This document shows positions 30,001 through 41,600 of a DNA stretch of 41,788 nucleotides, piece by piece; the stretch's first letter is position 1, and each line of letters opens with the position of its first letter. Position numbers and translations under genes: made by a program. Source of the stretch: Cyanophora paradoxa (Eukaryota; Glaucocystophyceae; Cyanophorales; Cyanophoraceae); the NCBI GenBank assembly GCA_004431415.1, contig QPMI01000363.1, positions 1 to 41,788 on the forward strand, in the 5' to 3' direction. Under the pieces are notes generated by a model, which saw only the letters and a program-made list of their open reading frames with translations, was not told the DNA's origin and ran no database searches.

Positions 30001-31170
30001 CACGTCATTTTCCGCTCGTATTGTCTGGCCTATCGAGCAGGTCGCACTGAAGCTGCGGCCACGTTTGCAATGGACCCTAACACACAGCTGCCCCTTACAC
30101 CTTCCTCCAAGACGGGCTTGAAGGCCGCTACTCTGATGACTGCCTTGTTCCGCGAACTGGACGATTTCATGGACATGCTTCCTCGCCGTTTACCTCGATT
30201 TAAAGTCACCTATGTCCGTGGGTATATCCGTTTCATCTCTACTGCTGACCCCTCTCATTCTTCATTCTACGCTAATCTTTTAGACGCTGCTCGTACTTAT
30301 GACCATTCCCTAGCCTCTTATGAGCACTGTGAACATATTGCTCAGCCTGCCCCTAGCCCCGATCTAGCCCCTAGCCCCCTTGTGGCTCAGTTTCCTTATG
30401 CCAGTGCGCGGCCTGTCCTGCTGCAGCGTCTTGAAAAGGAGGATCTTGAAGGCTATATGTACCCTCCTGACAACGGCTCAGACTCCTCTGACCTTTCCGA
30501 CCTTGGCCCTGATGATCCTGATAATTCCTCCAGTAGTACCTCACCGGATGATGACGACCCCCCTGGTGGACCCGACCCTGCCCCTGACCCTGGTCCTGTG
30601 GCTCACTCACCCCCTCACCCGCTGCCACCTCACCCGCCGCCCGATATTGACTCGGAGGATGAGCCGCCTCTTCAACGCCGTCTTGTTGGTGCTTCAGCGT
30701 TTGGTCTTGATGCTGCTATAGATGATACAGGTTCACCTCCGCCCTCTCCTCAAGTTATCATCTATGTGGATGACACTGAGCTTGCCCCTGATCTGCTGCC
30801 GATCTCTCCTATCCGAATCGACGCTGTTGCTGTTGAGCCCGACTTCACGAGTCATGCTGCCATTGCTTCCCCAGCTCCTCCCTCTTCTGCCCCTCTGCCG
30901 TCTTCTGCGCCTATGACGCCCATGGATACTGATCCTCTTTCTCCTTTTATTGTCCCGCCTAAGCGTCGTCGAGTGTCTTCTCCAGACCCTGGTGCTCTGG
31001 ATCATGGTGATTACATTCCTGGTGTCCCACCTCAGGTTTCTTTCAAACGCTTGCGGCCTTCACCTCCCCCAACTCTCCCATCCGCTGCCCCTATGGATCT
31101 CGCTGATGACCCAGGTTCCCCAATGGTGCTTATCTCTGACGAAGAGGCTGATGACATGACTGATGGCTGA
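27046..31170 (+). CDS. LINE ORF2, 3' part: reverse transcriptase, zinc motif and acidic proline-rich tail
   Basis: Coding in this frame is convincing from about 27046 (EDPIPLPASPDNPS) to TGA 31168-31170. Numbering from codon 27115: RT motifs in order are YRPIGVSNTLLRLFE (from 99), QFGFVQGRDVHKN, the Asp-bearing motif A (RFDSDLKSAYD), GTIQGGPWSPVSF (motif B) and FADD at 268-271 (catalytic Asp pair), then HLSMEKSLAI. A long connection follows. C889-x2-C892-x6-H899-x4-C904 is a zf-RVT-like zinc motif. From about 1100 the tail is Asp/Pro/Ser-rich (SDSSDLSDLGPDDPD) with PPKRRRV at 1281-1287, a good nuclear-localisation candidate. I see no RNase H. The enzyme copies element RNA at the nicked target. 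It has no start codon of its own (27115 is GTG), so it depends on the broken upstream frame. Confidence 0.92.
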   Translation, partial: PEDPIPLPASPDNPSAAAFIQQFVDDILPHVQGTVPPVWHTQTNISPDDVAFSISKAYAHGAPGPDGIPVGIFKMHTKPWSVFLAAYFQKIAVQGFLPDFMRDLTYTFIWKRSGLPTDASKYRPIGVSNTLLRLFERTMVTVANPILQLIIPEDQFGFVQGRDVHKNIFAVLATYTRIRYANYDCVIRFDSDLKSAYDLLLWVIMALVLHVQQWPWLIRRMHHCLYNSRAPLRARVFANGLFSSVFSRLVGTIQGGPWSPVSFILSISPLRSLLLSLTDIPRPVGTPLVQFADDIYQLFLLRAQGLSLHDSLLAIHAHFGSFKPFSGQHLSMEKSLAIVLREPAASPLDLDPADPLPFPVLRVAELDPACHKQLGFPHQLLLDREHHPSWNMIRHKATFFMETAVDFQSSLLGRGRIAYAFCQGVLSFYIRAVPAPPKILRAISKNLQTFVWKRSSNSDAFILPHQGMTTALCRPVSLGGLGAPSPEHFQLAFAANSLESWLASPASFPGREIIEAFTENGGFGLWLPFLNRTDCLVKPLWPPPADPFFAIFDAWRTIFDVKKPRCAWDFLRMPIMHPWYKKDTYYERDFTFTLLFRLGFRFNYQIWDFSGEHTLYVEPSYPEQLRDQLHALNNRLAQEVWRCGCTADWKHEPGGLAIGPFSKLAAERVSLQGVALCRVRLLPDTQLAFHEIDVPCSTLLDSPVALPDVLAIRPAARAIDFIPVPAHALSLVKNACKLSPMPALVRFLMNSLQLSDLALRPLPPSSSRTFAFHSDRENINDRSKEELRLSKSVAYKLPAAPSRFTVHNMYKYLSSHAFMAPTTAETKWRADLSPKFLWPPGYDARTDRFPWFNTVIPDLRYALTQRVLDGYFALRYNALRTSSRIADMAARSDLQRPASANLLDSELLSSLCPVCHRRCNALHVFVLCPVVQQFWSLIFHALQLQPMPIPSARFVAWLLTGSVRFADSWMFLQNWEWQVVRILGLHVIFRSYCLAYRAGRTEAAATFAMDPNTQLPLTPSSKTGLKAATLMTALFRELDDFMDMLPRRLPRFKVTYVRGYIRFISTADPSHSSFYANLLDAARTYDHSLASYEHCEHIAQPAPSPDLAPSPLVAQFPYASARPVLLQRLEKEDLEGYMYPPDNGSDSSDLSDLGPDDPDNSSSSTSPDDDDPPGGPDPAPDPGPVAHSPPHPLPPHPPPDIDSEDEPPLQRRLVGASAFGLDAAIDDTGSPPPSPQVIIYVDDTELAPDLLPISPIRIDAVAVEPDFTSHAAIASPAPPSSAPLPSSAPMTPMDTDPLSPFIVPPKRRRVSSPDPGALDHGDYIPGVPPQVSFKRLRPSPPPTLPSAAPMDLADDPGSPMVLISDEEADDMTDG

Positions 31171-31439
31171 AGGTTTCACACGTGAGGTCGTGACCAGGAC
31201 TCCCCCAGGCCAGCATTAGGAAGAGGCCCGCATTGGGATGTCTGTGGTTGTTTTCCGTGTCTGCGTGTATGAGCGCCGGACCGCCAGGGCATACATGGCA
31301 GACCGTAAGGCGTTTGCGCCGCCACTACCCTTGTCTGGTTGGTTCACTGTCGATTGTGCTTCGGGCCTTCGGGTCCTTCGCCTTTCGTCAAAACCGCACA
31401 ACCGGCTTGGGCATGTCTTATACATACTCTTCTTCTTCT
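31171..31439 (+). other. LINE 3' UTR ending in a TTC repeat
   Basis: 269 bp after the ORF2 stop, with a short dyad-rich stretch (GCTTCGGGCCTTCGGGTCC, about 31359-31377) and a terminal TACATACTCTTCTTCTTCTT. No AATAAA and no poly(A). The terminal TTC run is probably the primer-pairing tail used in integration. Confidence 0.75.
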
Positions 31440-31448
31440 TCTGGGGAA
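31440..31448 (+). repeat. Right 9-bp target-site duplication of the LINE
   Basis: TCTGGGGAA, identical to 22527-22535, leading straight into ATATGCACAAGG of the satellite B unit. Confidence 0.85.
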
Positions 31449-32631
31449 ATATGCACAAGGCGCTAGCCTTAGGCAGATGACCCACCCACCAGCAAGTCAC
31501 TCATTCAAAGGCCCTAGGTTTCCAATCTGCCAGAAAATAGAAGAAAGATGCACCCCGAATCTCCCTGGGGGAATATGCACAAGGCGCTAGCCTTAGGCAG
31601 ATGAAACCACCCACCAGCAAGTCACTCCGTCGAAGGCCCCAGGTTTCCAATCTGCCAGAAAATAGAAAACAGATGCACTCCAAATCTCTCTGGGGGAATA
31701 TGCACAAGGCGCTAGCCTTAGGCAGATGACCCACCCACCAGCAAGTCACTCAGTCGAAGGCCACAGGTTTCCGATCCGCCAGAAAATAAAAGAAAGATGC
31801 ACCCCAAATCTCTATGGGGAAATATGCACAAGGCGCTAGCCTTAGGCAGATGACCCACCCACCACCAAGTCACTCAGTCGAAGGCCCCAGGTTTCCGATC
31901 TGCCACAAAAAAGAAGAAGGATGCACCCCAAATCTCTCTGGGGGAATATGCACAAGGAGCTAGCCGTAGGCAGATGACCCACCCACCAGTAAGTCACTGA
32001 GTCAAAGGCCCCAGGTTTCCAATCTGCCAGAAAATAGAAGAAAGATGCACCCAAAAACTCTCTGGGGAAATATGCACAAGGCGCTAGCCTTAGGCAGATG
32101 ACCCACCCACCAGCAAGTCACTCAGTCGAAGGCCACAGGTTTCCGATCCGCCAGAAAATAAAAGAAAGATGCACCCCAAATCTCTATGGGGAAATATGCA
32201 CAAGGCGCTAGCCTTAGGCAGATGACCCACCCACCACCAAGTCACTCAGTCGAAGGCCCCAGGTTTCCGATCTGCCACAAAAAAGAAGAAGGATGCACCC
32301 CAAATCTCTCTGGGGAAATATGCACAAGGAGCTAGCCGTAGGCAGATGACCCACCCACCAGTAAGTCACTGAGTCAAAGGCCCCAGGTTTCCAATCTGCC
32401 AGAAAATAGAAGAAAGATGCACCCAAAAACTCTCTGGGGAAATATGCACAAGGCGCTAGCCTTAGGCAGATGACCCACCCACCAGCAAGTCACTCAGTCA
32501 AAGGCCCCAGGTTTCCAATCTGCCAGAAATAGAAAAAGGATGCACTTCAAATCTCTCTGGGGGAATATGCACAAGGCGCTAGCCTTAGGCAGATGGGTGG
32601 GTGCAGATAGCCTAAGGGAATATGCACAAGG
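31449..32631 (-). repeat. Satellite B, inverted block right of the LINE
   Basis: Continues the interrupted unit in the same inverted orientation. It includes a three-monomer, 372-bp duplication (31842-32054 matches 32214-32426 exactly in translation). It ends in a scrambled junction at 32595-32631, where GGGTGGGTGCAGATAG and GGGAATATGCACAAGG fragments precede the flip to + orientation. Confidence 0.95.
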
Positions 32632-35600
32632 GACTTGCTGGTGGGTGGGTCATCTGCCTAAGGCTAGCGCCTTGTGCATATTCCCCTAGAGAGATTTGGG
32701 ATGCATCTGTGTTCTATTTTCTGGCAGATTGGAACCCTGGGGCCTTCGAACGAGTGACTTGCTGGTGGGTGGATCATCTGCCTAAGGCTAGCGCCTTGTG
32801 CATATTCCCCTAGAGAGATTTGGGATGCATCTGTCTTTTTTGTGGCAGATCCCAAACCTCCAGCCTGTAACTGAGTGACTTGCTGGTGGGTGGGTCATCT
32901 GCCTAAGGCTAGCCCCTTTTGCATATTCCTCCAGAGATATTTGGGGCCCATCTTTCTTCTATTTTCTGGCAGATTGGAAACCTAGGGCCTTCAAATGAGT
33001 GACTTGCTGGTGGGTGGGGCATCTGCCTAAGGCTAGCGCCTTGTGCATATTCCCCTAGAGAGATTTGGGATGCATCTGTCTTTTTTGTGGCAGATCCCAA
33101 ACCTCCAGCCTGTAACTGAGTGACTTGCTGGTGGGTGGGTCATCTGCCTAAGGCTAGCGCCTTGTGCATATTCCCCCAGAGAGATTTGGAGTGCATCTGT
33201 CTTCTATTTTCTGGCAGATTGGAAACCTGGGGCCTTGGACTGAGTGACTTGCTGGTGGGTGGGTCATCTCCCTAAGGCTAGCGCCTTGTGCATATTCCTC
33301 CAGAGAGATTTGGGATGCATCTGTCTTTTTTGTGGCAGATCCCAAACCTCCAGCCTGTAACGGAGTGACTTGCTCGTGGGTGGGTCATCTGCCTAAGGCT
33401 AGCGCCTTGTGCATATTTTCCTAGAGAGATTTGGAATGCATCTGTGTTCTATTTTCTGGCAGATTGGCCTTCGAACGAGTGACTTGCTGGTGGGTGGATC
33501 ATCTCCCTAAGGCTAGCGCCTTGTGCATATTCCCCTAGAGAGATTTGGGATGCATCTGTCTTTTTTGTGGCAGATCCCAAACCTCCAGCCTGAACTGAGT
33601 GACTTGCTGGTGGGTGGGTCATCTGCCTAAGGCTAGCGCCTTGTGCATATTCCCCCAGAGAGATTTGGAGTGCATCTGTCTTCTATTTTCTGGCAGATTG
33701 GAAACCTGGGGCCTTGGACTGAGTGACTTGCTGGTGGGTGGGTCATCTGCCTAAGGCTAGCGCCTTGTGCATATTCCCCTAGAGAGATTTGGGATGCATC
33801 TGTCTTTTTTGTGGCAGATCCCAAACCTCCAGCCTGTAATTGAGTGACTTGCTGGTGGGTGGGTCATCTGCCTAAGGCTAGCGCCTTGTGCATATTCCCC
33901 TAGAGAGATTTTGGATGCATCTGTCTTTTTGTGGCAGATCCCAAACCTCCAGCCTGTAACTGAGTGACTTGCTGGTGGGTGGGTCATCTGCCTAAGGCTA
34001 GCGCCTTGTGCATATTCCCCAGAGATATTTGGGTCGCATCTTCTTCTATTTTCTGGCAGATTGGAAACCTAGGGCCTTCGAATGAGTGACTTGCTGGTGG
34101 GTGGGTCATCTGCCTAAGGCTAGCGCCTTGTGCATATTCCCCTAGAGAGATTTGGGATGCATCTGTCTTTTTTGTGGCAGATCCCAAACCTCCAGCCTGT
34201 ATCGGAGTGACTTGCTGGTGGGTGGGTCATCTCCCTAAGGCTAGCGCCTTGTGCATATTCCCCTAGAGAGATTTGGGATGCATCTGTGTTCTATTTTCTG
34301 GCAGATTGGAACACTGGGGCCTTCGAACGAGTGACTTGCTGGTGGGTGGATCATCTCCCTAAGGCTAGCGCCTTGTGCATATTCCCCTAGAGAGATTTGG
34401 GATGCATCTGTCTTTTTTGTGGCAGATCCCAAACCTCCAGCCTGTAACTGAGTGACTTGCTGGTGGGTGGGTCATCTGCCTAAGGCTAGCCCCTTTTGCA
34501 TATTCCCCTAGAGAGATTTGGAGTGCATCTGTGTTCTATTTTCTGGCAGATTGGAAACCTAGGGCCTTCAAATGAGTGACTTGCTGGTGGGTGGGTCATC
34601 TCCCTAAGGCTAGCGCCTTGTGCATATTCCCCTAGAGAGATTTGGGATGCATCTGTCTTTTTTGTGGCAGATCCCAAACCTCCAGCCTGGAACTGAGTGA
34701 CTTGCTGGTGGGTGGGTCATCTGCCTAAGGCTAGCCCCTTTTGCATATTCCTCCAGAGAGATTTGGAGTGCATCTGTCTTCTATTTTCTGGCAGATTGGA
34801 AACCTAGGGCCTTCAAATGAGTGACTTGCTGGTGGGTGGGCATCTGCCTAAGGCTAGCGCCTTGTGCATATTCCCCTAGAGAGATTTGGGATGCATCTGT
34901 CTTTTTGTGGCAGATCCCAAACCTCCAGCCTGTAACTGAGTGACTTGCTGGTGGGTGGGTCATCTGCCTAAGGCTAGCGCCTTGTGCATATTCCCCAGAG
35001 AGATTTGGAGTGCATCTGTCTTCTATTTTCTGGCAGATTGGAAACCTGGGGCCTTGGACTGAGTGACTTGCTGGTGGGTGGGTCATCTGCCTAAGGCTAG
35101 CGCCTTGTGCATATTCCCCTAGAGAGATTTGGGATGCATCTGTCTTTTTTGTGGCAGATCCCAAACCTCCAGCCTGTAACTGAGTGACTTGCTGGTGGGT
35201 GGGTCATCTGCCTAAGGCTAGCGCCTTGTGCATATTCCTCCAGAGATATTTGGGGCGCATCTTGCTTCTATTTTCTGGCAGATTGGAAACCTAGGGCCTT
35301 CGAATGAGTGACTTGCTGGTGGGTGGGTCATCTGCCTAAGGCTAGCGCCTTGTGCATATTCCCCTAGAGAGATTTGGGATGCATCTGTCTTTTTTGTGGC
35401 AGATCCCAAACCTCCAGCCTGTATGAGTGACTTGCTGGTGGGTGGGTCATCTCCCTAAGGCTAGCGCCTTGTGCATATTCCCCTAGAGAGATTTGGGATG
35501 CATCTGTCTTTTTTGTGGCAGATCCCAAACCTCCAGCCTGTATCGGAGTGACTTGCTGGTGGGTGGGTCATCTGCCTAAGGCTAGCGCCTTGTGCATATT

Positions 35601-38600
35601 CCCCTAGTGAGATTTGGATGCATCTGTCTTTTTTGTGGCAGATCCCAAACCTCCAGCCTGTAACGGAGTGACTTGCTGGTGGGTGGGTCATCTGCCTAAG
35701 GCTAGCGCCTTGTGCATATTCCCCCAGAGAGATTTGGAGTGCATCTGTCTTCTATTTTCTGGCAGATTGGAAACCTGGGCCTTCAATGAGTGACTTGCTG
35801 GTGGGTGGGTCATCTCCTAAGGCTAGCGCCTTGTGCATATTCCCCTAGAGAGATTTGGATGCATCTGTCTTTTTTGTGGCAGATCCCAAACCTCAGCCTG
35901 TAACTGAGTGACTTGCTGGTGGGTGGGTCATCTGCCTAAGGCTAGCGCCTTGTGCATATTCCCCAGAGAGATTTGGATGCATCTGTCTTCTATTTTCTGG
36001 CAGATTGGAAACCTGGGCCTTGACTGAGTGACTTGCTGGTGGGTGGGTCATCTCCTAAGGCTAGCGCCTTGTGCATATTCCCCAGAGAGATTTGGGATGC
36101 ATCTGTCTTTTTTGTGGCAGATCCAAACCTCCAGCCTGTAACTGAGTGACTTGCTGGTGGGTGGGTCATCTGCCTAAGGCTAGCGCCTTGTGCATATTCC
36201 CCTAGAGAGATTTGGGATGCATCTGTGTTCTATTTTCTGGCAGATTGGAACCCTGGGGCCTTCGAACGAGTGACTTGCTGGTGGGTGGATCATCTGCCTA
36301 AGGCTAGCGCCTTGTGCATTCCCTAGAGAGATTTGGATGCATCTGTCTTTTTTGTGGCAGATCCAAACCTCCAGCCTGTAACTGAGTGACTTGCTGGTGG
36401 GTGGGTCATCTGCCTAAGGCTAGCCCTTTGCATATTCCTCCAGAGATATTTGGGGCGCATCTTCTTCTATTTTCTGGCAGATTGGAAACCTAGGGCCTTC
36501 AATGAGTGACTTGCTGGTGGGTGGGTCATCTGCCTAAGGCTAGCGCCTTGTGCATATTCCCCTAGAGAGATTTGGGATGCATCTGTCCTTTTTGTGGCAG
36601 ATCCCAAACCTCCAGCCTGTAACTGAGTGACTTGCTGGTGGGTGGGTCATCTGCCTAAGGCTAGCGCCTTGTGCATATTCCCCAGAGAGTTTTGGGTGCA
36701 TCTGTCTTCTATTTTCTGGCAGATTGGAAACCTGGGGCCTTCGACTTAGTGACTTGCTGGTGGGTGGGTCATCTGCCTAAGGCTAGCGCCTTGTGCATAT
36801 TCCCCTAGAGAGATTTGGATGCATCTGTCTTTTTGTGGCAGATCCCAAACCTCCAGCCTGTAATGAGTGACTTGCTGGTGGGTGGGTCATCTGCCTAAGG
36901 CTAGCGCCTTGTGCATATTCCCCTAGAGAGATTTGGGATGCATCTGTCTTTTTTGTGGCAGATCCCAAACCTCCAGCCTGTAACTGAGTGACTTGCTGGT
37001 GGGTGGGTCATCTGCCTAAGGCTAGCCCCTTTTGCATATTCCTCCAGAGATATTTGGGGCCCATCTTTCTTCTATTTTCTGGCAGATTGGAAACCTAGGG
37101 CCTTCAAATGAGTGACTTGCTGGTGGGTGGGTCATCTGCCTAAGGCTAGCGCCTTGTGCATATTCCCCTAGAGAGATTTGGGATGCATCTGTCTTTTTTG
37201 TGGCAGATCCCAAACCTCCAGCCTGTAACTGAGTGACTTGCTGGTGGGTGGGTCATCTGCCTAAGGCTAGCGCCTTGTGCATATTCCCCAGAGAGATTTG
37301 GGTGCATCTGTCTTCTATTTTCTGGCAGATTGGAAACCTGGGCCTTGACTGAGTGACTTGCTGGTGGGTGGGTCATCTCCTAAGGCTAGCGCCTTGTGCA
37401 TATTCCCCTAGAGAGATTTGGGATGCATCTGTCTTTTTGTGGCAGATCCCAAACCTCCAGCCTGTAACTGAGTGACTTGCTGGTGGGTGGGTCATCTGCC
37501 TAAGGCTAGCGCCTTGTGCATATTCCCCAGAGAGATTTGGGTGCATCTGTTCTATTTTCTGGCAGATTGAACCTGGGCCTTGACGAGTGACTTGCTGGTG
37601 GGTGGTCATCTGCCTAAGGCTAGCGCCTTGTGCATATCCCCTAGAGAGATTTGGATGCATCTGTCTTTTTGTGGCAGATCCAAACCTCCAGCCTGTAACT
37701 GAGTGACTTGCTGGTGGGTGGGTCATCTGCCTAAGGCTAGCCCCTTTTGCATATTCCTCCAGAGATATTTGGGGCCCATCGTTCTTCTATTTTCTGGCAG
37801 ATTTGAAACCTAGGGCCTTCAAATGAGTGACTTGCTGGTGGGTGGGTCATCTGCCTAAGGCTAGCGCCTTGTGCATATTCCCCTAGAGAGATTTGGGATG
37901 CATCTGTCTTTTTTGTGGCAGATCCCAAACCTCCAGCCTGTAACTGAGTGACTTGCTGGTGGGTGGGTCATCTGCCTAAGGCTAGCGCCTTGTGCATATT
38001 CCCCTAGAGAGATTTGGGATGCATCTGTCTTCTATTTTCTGGCAGATTGGAAACCTGGGGCCTTGACTGAGTGACTTGCTGGTGGGTGGGTCATCTGCCT
38101 AAGGCTAGCGCCTTGTGCATATTCCCCTAGAGAGATTTGGGATGCATCTGTCTTTTTGTGGCAGATCCCAAACCTCCAGCCTGTAACTGAGTGACTTGCT
38201 GGTGGGTGGGTCATCTGCCTAAGGCTAGCGCCTTGTGCATATTTCCCAGAGATTTGGGGCATCTTCTTCTATTTTCTGGCAGATGGAACCTGGCCTTATG
38301 AGTGACTTGCTGGTGGGTGGGTCATCTGCCTAAGGCTAGCGCCTTGTGCATATTCCCCTAGAGAGATTTGGGATGCATCTGTCTTTTTTGTGGCAGATCC
38401 CAAACCTCCAGCCTGTAACTGAGTGACTTGCTGGTGGGTGGGTCATCTGCCTAAGGCTAGCGCCTTGTGCATATTCCCCAGAGAGATTTGGGGTGCATCT
38501 GTCTTCTATTTTCTGGCAGATTGGAAACCTGGGGCCTTCGACTGAGTGACTTGCTGGTGGGTGGGTCATCTGCCTAAGGCTAGCGCCTTGTGCATATTCC

Positions 38601-41600
38601 CCTAGAGAGATTTGGGATGCATCTGTCTTTTTTGTGGCAGATCCCAAACCTCCAGCCTGTAATTGAGTGACTTGCTGGTGGGTGGGTCATCTGCCTAAGG
38701 CTAGCGCCTTGTGCATATTCCCCTAGAGAGATTTTGGATGCATCTGTCCTTTTTGTGGCAGATCCCAAACCTCCAGCCTGTAACTGAGTGACTTGCTGGT
38801 GGGTGGGTCATCTGCCTAAGGCTAGCGCCTTGTGCATTTTTCCTCAGAGAGTTTTTGGGTGCATTCTTCTTCTATTTTCTGGCAGATTGGAAACCTGGGG
38901 CCTTCAAATGAGTGACTTGCTGGTGGGTGGGTCATCTGCCTAAGGCTAGCGCCTTGTGCATATTCCCCTAGAGAGATTTGGGATGCATCTGTCTTTTTTG
39001 TGGCAGATCCAAACCTCCAGCCTGTAACTGAGTGACTTGCTGGTGGGTGGGTCATCTGCCTAAGGCTAGCGCCTTGTGCATATTCCCCCAGAGAGATTTG
39101 GGGTGCATCTGTCTTCTATTTTCTGGCAGATTGGAAACCTGGGGCCTTGGACTGAGTGACTTGCTGGTGGGTGGGTCATCTGCCTAAGGCTAGCGCCTTG
39201 TGCATATTCCCCTAGAGAGATTTGGATGCATCTGTCTTTTTTGTGGCAGATCCCAAACCTCCAGCCTGTAACTGAGTGACTTGCTGGTGGGTGGGTCATC
39301 TGCCTAAGGCTAGCGCCTTGTGCATATTCCCCTAGAGAGATTTTGGATGCATCTGTCTTTTTTGTGGCAGATCCCAAACCTCCAGCCTGTAACTGAGTGA
39401 CTTGCTGGTGGGTGGGTCATCTGCCTAAGGCTAGCGCCTTGTGCATTTTCCTCAGAGAGTTTTTGGGTGCATTCTTCTTCTATTTTCTGGCAGATTGGAA
39501 ACCTGGGGCCTTCGAATTAGTGACTTGCTGGTGGGTGGGTCATCTTCCTAAGGCTAGCGCCTTGTGCATATTCCCCTAGAGAGATTTGGATGCATCTGTC
39601 TTTTTTGTGGCAGATCCCAAACCTCCAGCCTGTAACTGAGTGACTTGCTGGTGGGTGGGTCATCTGCCTAAGGCTAGCGCCTTGTGCATATTCCCCTAGA
39701 GAGATTTGGGATGCATCTGTCTTTTTTGTGGCAGATCCCAAACCTCCAGCCTGTAACTGAGTGACTTGCTGGTGGGTGGGTCATCTGCCTAAGGCTAGCG
39801 CCTTGTGCATATTCCCCTAGAGAGATTTGGGATGCATCTGTCTTTTTTGTGGCAGATCCCAAACCTCCAGCCTGTAACTGAGTGACTTGCTGGTGGGTGG
39901 GTCATCTGCCTAAGGCTAGCGCCTTGTGCATATTCCCCTAGAGAGATTTTGGATGCATCTGTCTTTTTTGTGGCAGATCCCAAACCTCCAGCCTGTAACT
40001 GAGTGACTTGCTGGTGGGTGGGTCATCTGCCTAAGGCTAGCGCCTTGTGCATATTCCCCAGAGAGATTTGGGGTGCATCTTCTTCTATTTTCTGGCAGAT
40101 TGGAAACCTGGGGCCTTCGACTTAGTGACTTGCTGGTGGGTGGGTCATCTTCCTAAGGCTAGCGCCTTGTGCATATTCCCCTAGAGAGATTTGGGATGCA
40201 TCTGTCTTTTTTGTGGCAGATCCCAAACCTCCAGCCTGTAACTGAGTGACTTGCTGGTGGGTGGGTCATCTGCCTAAGGCTAGCGCCTTGTGCATATTCC
40301 CCTAGAGAGATTTGGGATGCATCTGTCTTTTTTGTGGCAGATCCCAAACCTCCAGCCTGTAACTGAGTGACTTGCTGGTGGGTGGGTCATCTGCCTAAGG
40401 CTAGCGCCTTGTGCATATTCCCCAGAGAGATTTGGGGTGCATCTGTCTTCTATTTTCTGGCAGATTGGAAACCTGGGGCCTTCGACTGAGTGACTTGCTG
40501 GTGGGTGGGTCATCTGCCTAAGGCTAGCGCCTTGTGCATATTCCCCTAGAGAGATTTTGGATGCATCTGTCTTTTTTGTGGCAGATCCCAAACCTCCAGC
40601 CTGTAACTGAGTGACTTGCTGGTGGGTGGGTCATCTGCCTAAGGCTAGCGCCTTGTGCATATTCCCCTAGAGAGATTTGGAGTGCATCTGTCTTTTTTGT
40701 GGCAGATCCCAAACCTCCAGCCTGTAACTGAGTGACTTGCTGGTGGGTGGGTCATCTGCCTAAGGCTAGCGCCTTGTGCATATTTCCCCAGAGAGTTTTT
40801 GGGTGCATTCTTCTTCTATTTTCTGGCAGATTGGAAACCTGGGGCCTTCGACTGAGTGACTTGCTGGTGGGTGGGTCATCTGCCTAAGGCTAGCGCCTTG
40901 TGCATATTCCCCTAGAGAGATTTGGGATGCATCTGTCTTTTTTGTGGCAGATCCCAAACCTCCAGCCTGTAACTGAGTGACTTGCTGGTGGGTGGGTCAT
41001 CTGCCTAAGGCTAGCGCCTTGTGCATATTCCCCTAGAGAGATTTGGGATGCATCTGTCTTTTTTGTGGCAGATCCCAAACCTCCAGCCTGTAACTGAGTG
41101 ACTTGCTGGTGGGTGGGTCATCTGCCTAAGGCTAGCGCCTTGTGCATATTCCCCAGAGAGATTTGGAGTGCATCTGTCTTCTATTTTCTGGCAGATCGGA
41201 AACCTGGGGCCTTCAACTGAGTGACTTGCTGGTGGGTGGGTCATCTGCCTAAGGCTAGCACCTTGTGCATATTCCCGTAGAGAGATTTTGGATGCATCTG
41301 TCCTTTTTGTGGCAGATCCCAAACCTCCAGCCTGTAACTGAGTGACTTGCTGGTGGGTGGGTCATCTGCCTAAGGCTAGCGCCTTGTGCATATTCCCCTA
41401 GAGAGATTTGGAGTGCATCTGTCTTTTTTGTGGCAGATCCCAAACCTCCAGCCTGTAACTGAGTGACTTGCTGGTGGGTGGGTCATCTGCCTAAGGCTAG
41501 CGCCTTGTGCATATTTCCCCAGAGAGTTTTTGGGTGCATCTGTCTTCTATTTTCTGGCAGATTGGAAACCTGGGGCCTTGGACTGAGTGACTTGCTGGTG

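Larger units (their letters stand above)
22536..31439 (+). mobile_element. Nearly full-length APE-type non-LTR (LINE) retrotransposon, 8.9 kb
   Basis: Order: 5' UTR (22536-22801), ORF1, a spacer of about 150 nt, ORF2 (endonuclease, RT, zinc motif, acidic tail) and a 3' UTR of 269 bp ending in a TTC microsatellite instead of poly(A). There are no LTRs. A 9-bp direct duplication of the satellite target flanks it exactly, so both ends are known and it is not 5'-truncated at the DNA level unless the native element is longer. Coding is clear and Pro/Ser-rich with C/T-rich codons. ORF2 is broken at two points, so this copy is unlikely to mobilise itself. The zf-RVT-like motif downstream of the RT is shared with L1-like plant and algal elements, but I cannot assign a clade. 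Confidence 0.93.
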
